Shown: positions 34,563 to 42,260 of the stretch, in pieces
How positions within the stretch are numbered: position 1 is the first letter of the stretch
Layout of the letters: each line of letters begins with the position of its first letter
Source: Vreelandella sp031769195
Lineage (GTDB): Bacteria; Pseudomonadota; Gammaproteobacteria; Pseudomonadales; Halomonadaceae
DNA length: 64,000 nt
Reading direction: 5' to 3'
NCBI RefSeq assembly: GCF_031769195.1
Contig: NZ_JAVHNP010000001.1
Location: 62,001 to 126,000 of the forward strand
The notes under the pieces: model-generated
Databases searched by the model: none
Seen by the model: only the letters and a program-made list of their open reading frames with translations
Told to the model about the DNA's origin: nothing
Translations under genes and position numbers: made by a program

Positions 34563-35600
34563 ATGACGTTATCGACCGCCTTTCGTACTGGCCTTCGCCG
34601 CAGCCTGCTGGCCGTTGCCGTCGGCACCGCCGTCTCTAGCATGACGTTTTCCAGCACTGCCGTTGCCCAAGAGCGCGAGCTGCTGAACTCCTCCTACGAC
34701 ATCGCCCGCGAACTGTTCGCCGCCATTAACCCTGAGTTTCAGGCATGGTGGGAAGAAGAGCATGGTGAAGAGATTGCCATTAGCCAGTCTCACGGCGGCT
34801 CTTCTGCCCAGGCGCGCGCCATTATGCAGGGCCTGCGTGCCGACGTAGTGACGTTTAACCAAGTAACCGACGTTCAAGTACTGGCCGATGCCGGTTTAGT
34901 CGCTGAAGATTGGCAGGATGCGTTTGAGAACAATGCCTCGCCCTACTACTCCACTACCGCTTTCTTGGTGCGTAAAGGCAATCCGAAAGGCATCGAAAGT
35001 TGGGATGACCTCGTTAAAGAAGACGTACAGATGGTCTTCCCTAACCCCAAAACTTCCGGTAACGGCCGCTATACCTACTTAGCCGCCTGGGGCTTCGCCG
35101 ACAATGAATTTGACGGTGATGAAGAGCAAATCCAAGACTTTATGCGCACCTTCCTGCGCAACGTAGCAGTGTTCGACACCGGCGGTCGCGGTGCCACCAC
35201 CAGCTTTATCGAGCGCGGTATTGGTGATGTGCTGATCAGCTTTGAATCTGAAGTGAACAACATCCGCAGCGAGTATGGCAGCGACGACTACGAGGTCGTA
35301 GTACCACCGGTCAGCATTCTGGCGGAATTCCCAGTCGCAGTGGTGGGGGAAAACGCCGAGCGTAACGGCAACAGCGACTTAGCCCAAAGCTACTTAGAGT
35401 ACCTCTACAGCGAAGATGCTCAGCGCCAGCTAGCAGGCTTTAACTACCGTGTTCATAACGAAACCGTCGTAGAAGAGTTTGTCGACCAGTTCCCGGATAC
35501 CGAACTGTTTGAAGTTGAAGACGTGTTTGGTAGCTGGGAAGAAGCGATGGAGAACCACTTTGAAGGCGGTGCTCTGCTTGATCAACTGCAACGTCGTTAA
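34563..35600 (+). CDS. sbp: sulfate/thiosulfate-binding periplasmic protein
   Basis: The periplasmic component of the sulfate/thiosulfate ABC importer, 345 residues. A twin-Arg-containing but ordinary-looking signal peptide (1-35, cleavage near 'AVAQ') is followed by family motifs 'LLNSSYDIARELFAAINPEF', 'SHGGSSAQARAIMQGLRADVVTFNQ', 'NPKTSGNGRYTYLAAWG' and 'YDVV'-like strands, with the oxyanion-binding Ser/Gly backbone loop in 'SHGGSS'. AAGGAG lies six bases before the ATG at 34563. It heads the sbp-cysT-cysW-cysA operon, spaced 9 bp from cysT. It could equally be called cysP. Confidence 0.94.
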   Translation: MTLSTAFRTGLRRSLLAVAVGTAVSSMTFSSTAVAQERELLNSSYDIARELFAAINPEFQAWWEEEHGEEIAISQSHGGSSAQARAIMQGLRADVVTFNQVTDVQVLADAGLVAEDWQDAFENNASPYYSTTAFLVRKGNPKGIESWDDLVKEDVQMVFPNPKTSGNGRYTYLAAWGFADNEFDGDEEQIQDFMRTFLRNVAVFDTGGRGATTSFIERGIGDVLISFESEVNNIRSEYGSDDYEVVVPPVSILAEFPVAVVGENAERNGNSDLAQSYLEYLYSEDAQRQLAGFNYRVHNETVVEEFVDQFPDTELFEVEDVFGSWEEAMENHFEGGALLDQLQRR

Positions 35601-35609
35601 CGGAACCCC

Positions 35610-36464
35610 ATGAGCCAATTAGCATTTTGGCGACCCGGCAGCACACGCGTGCTGCCGGGTTTTGGCCTATCTATGGGTATCAGCGTGCTGTTTATTTCGC
35701 TGGTACTACTGCTCCCTATTACCGGGCTGTTTGGCCAATTGGCCGATCTAAGCTTGGCCGAATATTTTGCGATCATCACCGAAGGCCGCGTGGTGGCCAG
35801 CTATATGGTCACCATTGGCGCTGCCGCCGTGGCGGCGCTGGTAAACGCAGTCTTTGGCCTACTGCTGGCGTGGGTGCTGGTGCGTTACGAATTCCCAGGT
35901 AAACGCCTGCTCGATGCCCTGATGGACCTACCTTTTGCCCTGCCCACCGCCGTGGCGGGGATTACTTTAGCCACGCTTTATGCAGGCAACGGTTGGGTAG
36001 GCAATATTATTGAGCCTATGGGGCTTCAAGTAGCTTACACCTGGGTGGGCATTGCGCTGGCAATGGCCTTCACCAGTATTCCTTTTGTGGTGCGTACCGT
36101 GCAGCCGGTATTAGAAGACTTACCTGCCGAGGTAGACGAAGCGGCGATGTCCTTGGGAGCCACCGACGGCGTGGCGTTTCGCCGAGTGATTATGCCGCAC
36201 CTTTGGCCAGCCCTCGTGACCGGTACTGGCCTTGCCTTTGTGCGCTCGCTGGGTGAATTCGGGGCGATTATTTTCATTGCGGGCAACATGCCCTATGAAA
36301 CTGAAATCACGGCGCTGATGATCTTCGTCAAACTGCAAGAGTATGACTACGCTGGTGCCTCGGCGATTGCCTCGGTAGTGCTGTTTGTCTCGCTTGCGCT
36401 GCTGTTGGCGATCAATATTTGGCAGGGCCGCTTTGTACGCCGCCTGCATGGAGGGAAAGGATAA
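35610..36464 (+). CDS. cysT: sulfate/thiosulfate ABC transporter permease CysT (CysU)
   Basis: One of the two membrane permeases of the sulfate importer, 284 residues, with about six helices. The short hydrophilic N-terminus contains 'RVLPGFGLSMGISVLFISLVLLLP', and the ATPase-contact EAA loop is 'EVDEAAMSLGATDGVAFRRVIMPHLWPAL', followed by 'SLGEFGAIIFIAGN'. Its stop overlaps the cysW start by one base (TAATG), so translation is coupled. Confidence 0.95.
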   Translation: MSQLAFWRPGSTRVLPGFGLSMGISVLFISLVLLLPITGLFGQLADLSLAEYFAIITEGRVVASYMVTIGAAAVAALVNAVFGLLLAWVLVRYEFPGKRLLDALMDLPFALPTAVAGITLATLYAGNGWVGNIIEPMGLQVAYTWVGIALAMAFTSIPFVVRTVQPVLEDLPAEVDEAAMSLGATDGVAFRRVIMPHLWPALVTGTGLAFVRSLGEFGAIIFIAGNMPYETEITALMIFVKLQEYDYAGASAIASVVLFVSLALLLAINIWQGRFVRRLHGGKG

Positions 36465-37291
36465 TGCGCCGAATTGGTGATGCGCCCATCGTGCGGCGCT
36501 TATTAATTGGCGCAGCCCTACTGCTGTCTGCGCTCTTTTTGCTGCTGCCACTGGTGGCTATTTTTGCTCAAGCGTTTTCCCAAGGAGTGGCGGTATTTTG
36601 GGCCAACGTCAGTAATACATTCACCCTGCACGCCATTGGCTTGACCCTGGTCATTGCACTAATGACCATTCCCATCTGCTTAGTGTTTGGCGTCGCGCTG
36701 GCCTGGCTGGTAACGCGCTTTAGCTTTCCTGGGCGGCGCATTCTGCAAACGCTGATTGATATCCCGTTTGCCGTTTCCCCCGTCGTCGCTGGTCTGATTT
36801 ATCTATTGCTGTATGGCCGCAACGGCTGGATTGGCAGTTGGCTAGATACCCACGATATTCAGCTGATGTTTGCTTGGCCTGGCATCTTAATGGTCACCAT
36901 CTTTGTGACTTGCCCCTTTGTGGCGCGGGAGTTAATCCCACTGATGCAGGCTCAAGGCTCACGGGAAGAGGAAGCGGCGGTAACGCTGGGCGCGTCTGGC
37001 TGGACCACGTTCTGGCGAGTCACGCTGCCCAACATTCGCTGGGCGCTGCTCTACGGCATCATTCTCACCAATGCCCGCGCGGTGGGTGAATTTGGCGCGG
37101 TCTCGGTTGTCTCAGGGGCCATTCGCGGGCAAACCAACACGCTACCGCTGCACCTTGAGCAGCTGTACCAGGATTACAACGCCGTGGGCGCGTTCGCCAG
37201 CGCCGCACTGCTGGCCCTTATTGCCCTGCTAACTCTTGCGGCCAAGGCAGGCCTTGAATGGCGCGCATCGCGCCGGGAGGCATTCTCATGA
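36464..37291 (+). CDS. cysW: sulfate/thiosulfate ABC transporter permease CysW
   Basis: Second permease of the importer, 275 residues, pairing with CysT. The ATG at 36464 overlaps the cysT stop by one base and has GGAGG/AAAGG upstream; longer in-frame starts inside cysT are rejected. About six membrane helices are visible. The EAA-type loop is 'SREEEAAVTLGASGWTTFWRVTLPNIRWALLYG', followed by 'AVGEFGAVSVVSG', which is nearly invariant in CysW. The stop overlaps the cysA start by 4 bp (ATGA). Confidence 0.95.
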   Translation: MRRIGDAPIVRRLLIGAALLLSALFLLLPLVAIFAQAFSQGVAVFWANVSNTFTLHAIGLTLVIALMTIPICLVFGVALAWLVTRFSFPGRRILQTLIDIPFAVSPVVAGLIYLLLYGRNGWIGSWLDTHDIQLMFAWPGILMVTIFVTCPFVARELIPLMQAQGSREEEAAVTLGASGWTTFWRVTLPNIRWALLYGIILTNARAVGEFGAVSVVSGAIRGQTNTLPLHLEQLYQDYNAVGAFASAALLALIALLTLAAKAGLEWRASRREAFS

Positions 37292-38382
37292 GTATTCGCT
37301 TACAGAATATTGCCAAACATTTTGCTAACACCCAGGCACTTGAACCGATCAACCTGGATATTCACGAAGGCGAACTGGTGGGGTTACTGGGTCCTTCTGG
37401 CTCAGGCAAAACCACCCTACTGCGCATCATTGCTGGCTTAGAGAGCGCCGACCGCTCCCCGCAGCCCGGCAAGATTCTGTTTGGCGACCGCGATGTCACC
37501 AACGTGCATGTACGCGACCGCCGCATCGGCTTTGTGTTCCAGCACTACGCCCTGTTTCGCCATATGAGCGTTTACGACAACGTGGCCTTTGGCCTTACCG
37601 TCATGCCGAAAAAGCGCCGACCCTCTAACGGTGAGATTCGAGCGCGGGTCTTCCGGCTCCTTGAGATGGTGCAGCTACAGCACTTAGCCAACCGATTGCC
37701 TGCCCAGCTGTCGGGCGGCCAGCAGCAGCGCGTCTCGCTGGCCCGCGCACTCGCCGTAGAGCCTGATGTGCTGTTGTTAGATGAACCGTTTGGTGCCTTG
37801 GATGCCAAAGTACGCCAAGATCTGCGTCGCTGGCTGCGCCGCCTGCACGACGAGCTGAACTTCACCAGCGTGTTCGTCACCCACGATCAGGAAGAAGCGC
37901 TGGAACTTTCTGACCGCGTGGTGGTGATGAGCAATGGCCGTATCGAGCAAATCGACACCCCAGATACCCTGTACCGCGCGCCAAAGAATCGCTTTGTATT
38001 TGAGTTCCTAGGCGATGTGAACCATTTAGAGGGCCGTGTACGCAGCGGTGTCCTTACCTGTGGCGATGCGCACCTCAATGTGGATCTGCCCGATGGCGAT
38101 GAAGAGCTGCTGCTGCGCCCCCATGAAGTACGTCTGGCAGAAGAGCCCAGCGCTGAAAGCCACCTGCCGGTGACGATTACCGCTATCTCTCCCGTCGGTG
38201 CTGAGGTGCGTGTGGAGCTTGAAGCAGACTGGCTGGCAAAACCGTGGCTGGCAACCGTTCGCCATGCGGACTTCGAGCGCCTACACATGCGCCGGGGGCA
38301 GCGTTTGTTTGCCCATCCGCGCCAATGGCATCGCTTTAACGATGACGCCAAAACGCCTGGGCAGCAGGCCCGTGTCGCTTAG
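37288..38382 (+). CDS. cysA: sulfate/thiosulfate import ATP-binding protein CysA
   Basis: The ATPase that powers the importer, 364 residues. Walker A GPSGSGKT spans 35-42; the ABC signature 'LSGGQQQRVSLARAL' and Walker B 'LLLDEPFGALD' follow, with the switch His in 'VFVTHDQEEALEL'. Residues from about 240 form the C-terminal TOBE-like regulatory region. The start at 37288 has GGGAGG seven bases upstream and overlaps the cysW stop. The gene closes the sbp-cysTWA operon. Confidence 0.96.
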   Translation: MSIRLQNIAKHFANTQALEPINLDIHEGELVGLLGPSGSGKTTLLRIIAGLESADRSPQPGKILFGDRDVTNVHVRDRRIGFVFQHYALFRHMSVYDNVAFGLTVMPKKRRPSNGEIRARVFRLLEMVQLQHLANRLPAQLSGGQQQRVSLARALAVEPDVLLLDEPFGALDAKVRQDLRRWLRRLHDELNFTSVFVTHDQEEALELSDRVVVMSNGRIEQIDTPDTLYRAPKNRFVFEFLGDVNHLEGRVRSGVLTCGDAHLNVDLPDGDEELLLRPHEVRLAEEPSAESHLPVTITAISPVGAEVRVELEADWLAKPWLATVRHADFERLHMRRGQRLFAHPRQWHRFNDDAKTPGQQARVA

Positions 38383-38492
38383 CCGTTGCTAGCGTCACGC
38401 GTGAGCACAGGGCTATACTGGGGCTTTCACCCTCAATGCCTTGTTGCGACAGGTATTTATTCCGTTCAACCACGATGATTGCGGAGAGTTTT

Positions 38493-39086
38493 ATGCGTCG
38501 GCGTCACTTTTTACGCGCCTCAGGTGCGCTGCTAGCCACGGTGCTACTGGCCGGCTGTGCAAGCCCCCAATATTTGCAGCTAAACCCCACCCGTAGCGCC
38601 AACGTGCCGCAAACAGGCTCAGGGCAACAGGTGACCGTTGTGGCCGTAGATGCTAGGCCCAGTGAAGTGATCGGTACACGCACAGGCGGCAATATGTCTA
38701 CCGCGCAGATTACCGTCAGCAGCCACGAATTGATTCCGCGCCTGCAGGCCGAAGCCGAGCGCGCCGCAAGGGATATGGGATTCACACCCACCCGTGAAGC
38801 TGCCCAAGGCCGCCCTAGCCTAACGCTAGAGCTTGCCAGCCTGGATTACGGACGGGGAGACAGCGGGCAGCCGCTGATTGACGAAGCGCGCATTGAAGGG
38901 GTCTTCCGGGCCATCGCACAGAACCAGGGCACGACGTATACCGGCACCTACACCTCACGTCGCACCCAAGGCTATGCGCTTAAACCGGGCGAAGATTCCA
39001 ATACGCGCATGCTGAACGATTTGCTTAGCGATGGCCTCAACCGGGCATTCAGCGATCCAGAGCTTGGCCGACTGCTCGCTCGTTAA
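38493..39086 (+). CDS. YajG-family outer-membrane lipoprotein
   Basis: A 197-residue protein with a lipoprotein signal peptide: basic 'MRRRHFLR', a hydrophobic core and the lipobox LLAGC with acylated C22. The mature part starts 'ASPQYLQLNPTRS', like the 'LTLNP' opening of YajG, then 'VTVVAVDARPSEVIGTRTG' and 'LNDLLSDGLNRAFSDPELGRLL'. The function of this family is not settled. I start at 38493 because GGAG lies seven bases upstream. It stands alone after cysA and is convergent with tpm. Confidence 0.82.
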   Translation: MRRRHFLRASGALLATVLLAGCASPQYLQLNPTRSANVPQTGSGQQVTVVAVDARPSEVIGTRTGGNMSTAQITVSSHELIPRLQAEAERAARDMGFTPTREAAQGRPSLTLELASLDYGRGDSGQPLIDEARIEGVFRAIAQNQGTTYTGTYTSRRTQGYALKPGEDSNTRMLNDLLSDGLNRAFSDPELGRLLAR

Positions 39087-39110
39087 GCGAGCAGAGGCCA
39101 GCTGCGTTGA

Positions 39111-39743
39111 TTAAACCCGTGGCCCTCGGCGTTCCAGCGCCCAAATGCTCTCGCTACGGCCACGGGCATCCGCCGGTAGATATGCCAAACGCTCCATACG
39201 AAAATTGGGTGCCATCAGGCGCTCAATTTCGCTATCGGGGACGCTAAAGGGAGGGCCTGCCTCTCCGTCGCTGTGCGTCAGCCCCACCAATAGCCCTTTG
39301 GCCCCCGGCGGCACCAGCTGTGCCAAATGGAACGCGTAACGCTCATGGGTAGCGGGCGGCAGCGCAATCAATGAGGCGCGATCATAAAAAGCCCCTATCT
39401 CAGCCGCCTGCTTAATATGCAGATGAAAGAAATCACCGCACCATAATTCCACGCTGCCCTGACGGGAAACCTCGAAACCCGCCTGGGTATAACGAGACAC
39501 GCCGTTGTTCCGCTGGGCTAAAAACTGCTCAATGGCTTCTGGGGCAAGTTCAATACCCAATACCGGATGGCCTTGGTCCGCCAGCCAGCGCATATCCAAG
39601 CTTTTTCCACACAGCGGCACCAGCACCTTAGTGCCTACAGCCACCTCAAGGGTTGGCCAGTATTTCACCAAGGCTGGATGAGTCTCTTGCAGGTGGAATC
39701 CAATACGGCCCTCCTGCCAACGCTGACGCCAGGGATTATCCAT
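39111..39743 (-). CDS. tpm: thiopurine S-methyltransferase (TPMT family)
   Basis: A 210-residue SAM-dependent methyltransferase. TPMT enzymes methylate thiopurines, and the bacterial versions also act on selenium and tellurium oxyanions. The family's opening 'WRQRWQEGRIGFHLQETHPAL' and SAM-binding 'VLVPLCGKSLDMRWLADQGHPVLGIELAP' are clear, as is 'CGDFFHL' and 'YDRASLIALPPATHERYA'. The ATG at 39743 lies 2 bp after the stop of the SH3-domain gene, so the ribosome-binding site would be inside that gene and coupling is likely. A TTG at 39755 is an alternative start. Confidence 0.93.
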   Translation of the reverse strand: MDNPWRQRWQEGRIGFHLQETHPALVKYWPTLEVAVGTKVLVPLCGKSLDMRWLADQGHPVLGIELAPEAIEQFLAQRNNGVSRYTQAGFEVSRQGSVELWCGDFFHLHIKQAAEIGAFYDRASLIALPPATHERYAFHLAQLVPPGAKGLLVGLTHSDGEAGPPFSVPDSEIERLMAPNFRMERLAYLPADARGRSESIWALERRGPRV

Positions 39744-39745
39744 CG

Positions 39746-40381
39746 TTAAAACCAACGATCGCGTTTTTTACGGCGACGCGGCAAATGCGGCACGATCAAA
39801 CCCACTAGCAGGCCCGCACCCGCTACACCACCACCGTACATAAAGTAGCGCATCAGCAGATCTTCCTCTTGGGTATCCAAGCGCGCCTGCAAGGCGCGAA
39901 CCTGCTGGCGAGACTGCTCAGCCTCGTTGTCCAGCTCAAGGTTACGTGCTTCCAGGTCAGCGATGCGCTGCTCACGGATATCCAGCGTTTCGGTCATGGA
40001 AGAAACGCGTTGCTCCCAGGTATCATTAATACCATCGAGCTCTTGCGTCAGCTCTTCCACTTGCGCCTGAAGTTCTGGGAGCTGCTGGCGGGCGCTGGGG
40101 GTTTGCTGAATCTCATTGCTTAGCACCCATACGGTATCACCGCTGTTGCTGCGAACCCGAGTGTAGTCACCGCTGGTTTCCAGCACGTCTACCTGCTCAC
40201 CTGCGTTCAGCGTACCCACAATGCGATAGCCATCTGTCGGCCCGCTGCGCACGTAGGTGCTTAGCTCATCGCTGACCCAGGCTTGACTATCGGATTGAGC
40301 AAACGCTGCTTGCCCACTCACGCTTAACAGCACACCAAAAGCGGCGGCGTAACAATTACTGCGAATTTTTTCTGCTTGCAT
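39746..40381 (-). CDS. SH3-domain membrane-anchored protein (TIGR04211/YgiM-like)
   Basis: A 211-residue envelope protein. A signal peptide (1-28, cleavage near 'AFA-Q') leads into a bacterial SH3 domain (about 33-95: 'WVSDELSTYVRSGPTDGYRIVGTLNAGEQVDVLE' and 'VWVLSNEIQ'). A long coiled coil rich in Gln/Glu follows (about 98-175), then one membrane helix ('FMYGGGVAGAGLLVGLIVPHL') and a very basic tail ('RRRKKRDRW'). This is the standard layout of the family; its role is unknown. tpm follows with 2 bp between the coding regions. Confidence 0.87.
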   Translation of the reverse strand: MQAEKIRSNCYAAAFGVLLSVSGQAAFAQSDSQAWVSDELSTYVRSGPTDGYRIVGTLNAGEQVDVLETSGDYTRVRSNSGDTVWVLSNEIQQTPSARQQLPELQAQVEELTQELDGINDTWEQRVSSMTETLDIREQRIADLEARNLELDNEAEQSRQQVRALQARLDTQEEDLLMRYFMYGGGVAGAGLLVGLIVPHLPRRRKKRDRWF

Positions 40382-40466
40382 GACGTCATGTCCTGATCAT
40401 AAAAACGCGCGTGGCCGACGAAGCCACCGCGCGTGTCGCTCAAAGCGTTGCGCATGTCTTAGGCGC

Positions 40467-40796
40467 TTACCCTTCCCCGCGGGGCGGTAACGGGAAGGGA
40501 CGAGGAAACTCTGCGACGCGGGCATCACTTTTAACGGCCTTCAATGGCCCCTCACGCTCTACCTCATCAATACGCACAATGGCGTTCAGAGGTAGGTAAC
40601 TGCGCTTGACACCTTCAAAGGTTCGCTGCAGTTTTTCCGCTCCTGGGTCCACCACCACCCGCGACGCATCGTCAAAGACAAACTCCTCGACTTCAATAAA
40701 GCCCCAGAGTTCGCTTTGAAAGATCTCACGAACGTATAAATCCCAGATTTCACCCTGTTGGTGAACCACCACACGATAGATCGGCTTGGCCGCCAT
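40467..40796 (-). CDS. DUF1820 family protein
   Basis: A 109-residue cytoplasmic protein with the DUF1820 opening 'IYRVVVHQQGEIWDLYVREIFQSELWGFIEVEEFVF' and 'SYLPLNAIVRIDEVEREG'. No function is established for the family. The C-terminus is Pro/Arg-rich ('FPRPFPLPPRGEG'), and its coding DNA can fold into a hairpin (arms CCCTTCCC/GGGAAGGG near 40470-40500). It is 85 bp upstream of the SH3-domain gene on the same strand. Confidence 0.8.
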   Translation of the reverse strand: MAAKPIYRVVVHQQGEIWDLYVREIFQSELWGFIEVEEFVFDDASRVVVDPGAEKLQRTFEGVKRSYLPLNAIVRIDEVEREGPLKAVKSDARVAEFPRPFPLPPRGEG

Positions 40797-41006
40797 CTTG
40801 GCCTATTCCTCTTGCCATTTGAACGTAACGTTAACCCGCCAAGCCTACCATACTCAGGGCACGCCCTTTAGCAGACATCAGCAAAGGGAGCTAATTCCCT
40901 GCCATTTTCGCTTCAGAGGGTGCTAATTAGCCCCCAATGGCCCCGGTCGTGTATGGTGAAAGGAGCGGTTGGCAAGACCATTCATCACCCAATAGGAGTT
41001 ACCATC

Positions 41007-42230
41007 ATGCAAAAGGATCCCAATAAGGGCTATATCGCCCTACTAGGTTGGAGCCTCAATGCGATTGAAGCGGCAGAGAATTTTGACCGTCGCTACATCG
41101 TGGTTGCACCTGACTGGGCGGAAGAGTACTGCCAAAAACATAATATTCCCTATGTGCCTTGGAACTTCGAACGCCTGAATGACCGCTCTATGGAAATTGC
41201 AGAAACGCTCAAAGAGAAAGGCGTTGATGTGGCGATTCCTCTGTTCGAGGAAACCGTTGAGTGGGCAGGGGCGATTAACTCGGTGCTACTGGACAATCCG
41301 CGCCTTTATGGCCAGTCACTGTTACTGCGTGACAAGGCCCTTATGAAGCGCCGCGCCCAGCTTGGCGGTATTCGTGTCGGCATTTTTGAAGAAGCCCACG
41401 ACAAAGAAGACGTTATTCGCTTCCTCAAACGGGTCAACCAAACTCTGCTGAAGCTCGATGGCGACCCGAATGACCCCATCCACCTGAAGGCGTTTGATAA
41501 AGCAGGCTGCCTCGGCCATCGGGTGATCCGAACGCCTGACGAAGTCGATACGATTCCTGAAGAAGAGTTTCCGGTTCTCATGGAATCTCACCTGGACGGT
41601 TGGGAGTTCGCGGTAGAAGCGTGGATTCACGACGGCAAAATCGCCTTCTTGAACATTTCAGAGTACGTCACGCTGGGCTACTCGGTGTTCGTTCCGGCCT
41701 CTCCAGAGCTTGAAAAATATCGTGATCAGATCACCGCTCAGATCGAAAAACTGATCAAAGCCTTCGATATCGAGTTTGGCCTGATTCACCCCGAGTACTT
41801 CGTCACCAGCGACGGTGAGATGTACTTCGGCGAGGTCGCCTATCGTCCCCCGGGCTTCAAGGTATTTGAGCTGCTGGAACGTGTTTACGGCTTTAATGCC
41901 TATCAAGCCTCCATGCTGGTGTTCGACCCGAAAAGTACCAAAGAAGAAGTCGCCGAGTTCTTCCCGAAAGAGGTCGTGGATGCCAACGGCTTCGCTGGCT
42001 GCTTTGGCGTGTACCCGCGCCGCCGCGTAGTAAGCCGTCTGGAAATTCCAGAAGAGACCGAAGACCACCCTTACTTCGAGTCCCACGAGCTTACCCCGCC
42101 CGTTGAAGAAACGGTGACCAAACGGACAGCATTTGGTACTCACTGGGGTTTGATCTACTTTAAAGGCGACGATGCGCATACGATTCGCGATCTGCTGAAA
42201 CGCCAAGAAGATCTCGACTTCTATGTATAA
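41007..42230 (+). CDS. ATP-grasp domain protein of unknown substrate
   Basis: A 407-residue cytoplasmic protein of the ATP-grasp ligase superfamily. An N-terminal Rossmann-like part ('GYIALLGWSLNAIEAAENF', 1-25) is followed by the ATP-grasp core from about 105. The ATP/Mg region near the end of the core reads 'FGLIHPEYF' (E263) and 'FGEVAYRPPG' (E276, R280), the E-x-x-x-R-P-P-G form seen in carboxylate-amine ligases of the amino-acid ligase kind. It thus should activate a carboxylate as acyl phosphate and join it to an amine or thiol. GGAG lies eight bases before the ATG at 41007. The next gene starts 30 bp later and encodes a putative papain-like protein, which suggests a joint pathway. Substrate unknown. 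Confidence 0.8.
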   Translation: MQKDPNKGYIALLGWSLNAIEAAENFDRRYIVVAPDWAEEYCQKHNIPYVPWNFERLNDRSMEIAETLKEKGVDVAIPLFEETVEWAGAINSVLLDNPRLYGQSLLLRDKALMKRRAQLGGIRVGIFEEAHDKEDVIRFLKRVNQTLLKLDGDPNDPIHLKAFDKAGCLGHRVIRTPDEVDTIPEEEFPVLMESHLDGWEFAVEAWIHDGKIAFLNISEYVTLGYSVFVPASPELEKYRDQITAQIEKLIKAFDIEFGLIHPEYFVTSDGEMYFGEVAYRPPGFKVFELLERVYGFNAYQASMLVFDPKSTKEEVAEFFPKEVVDANGFAGCFGVYPRRRVVSRLEIPEETEDHPYFESHELTPPVEETVTKRTAFGTHWGLIYFKGDDAHTIRDLLKRQEDLDFYV

Positions 42231-42260
42231 TCCCCGCCAAGGCTGGGATAAGGAGTCACC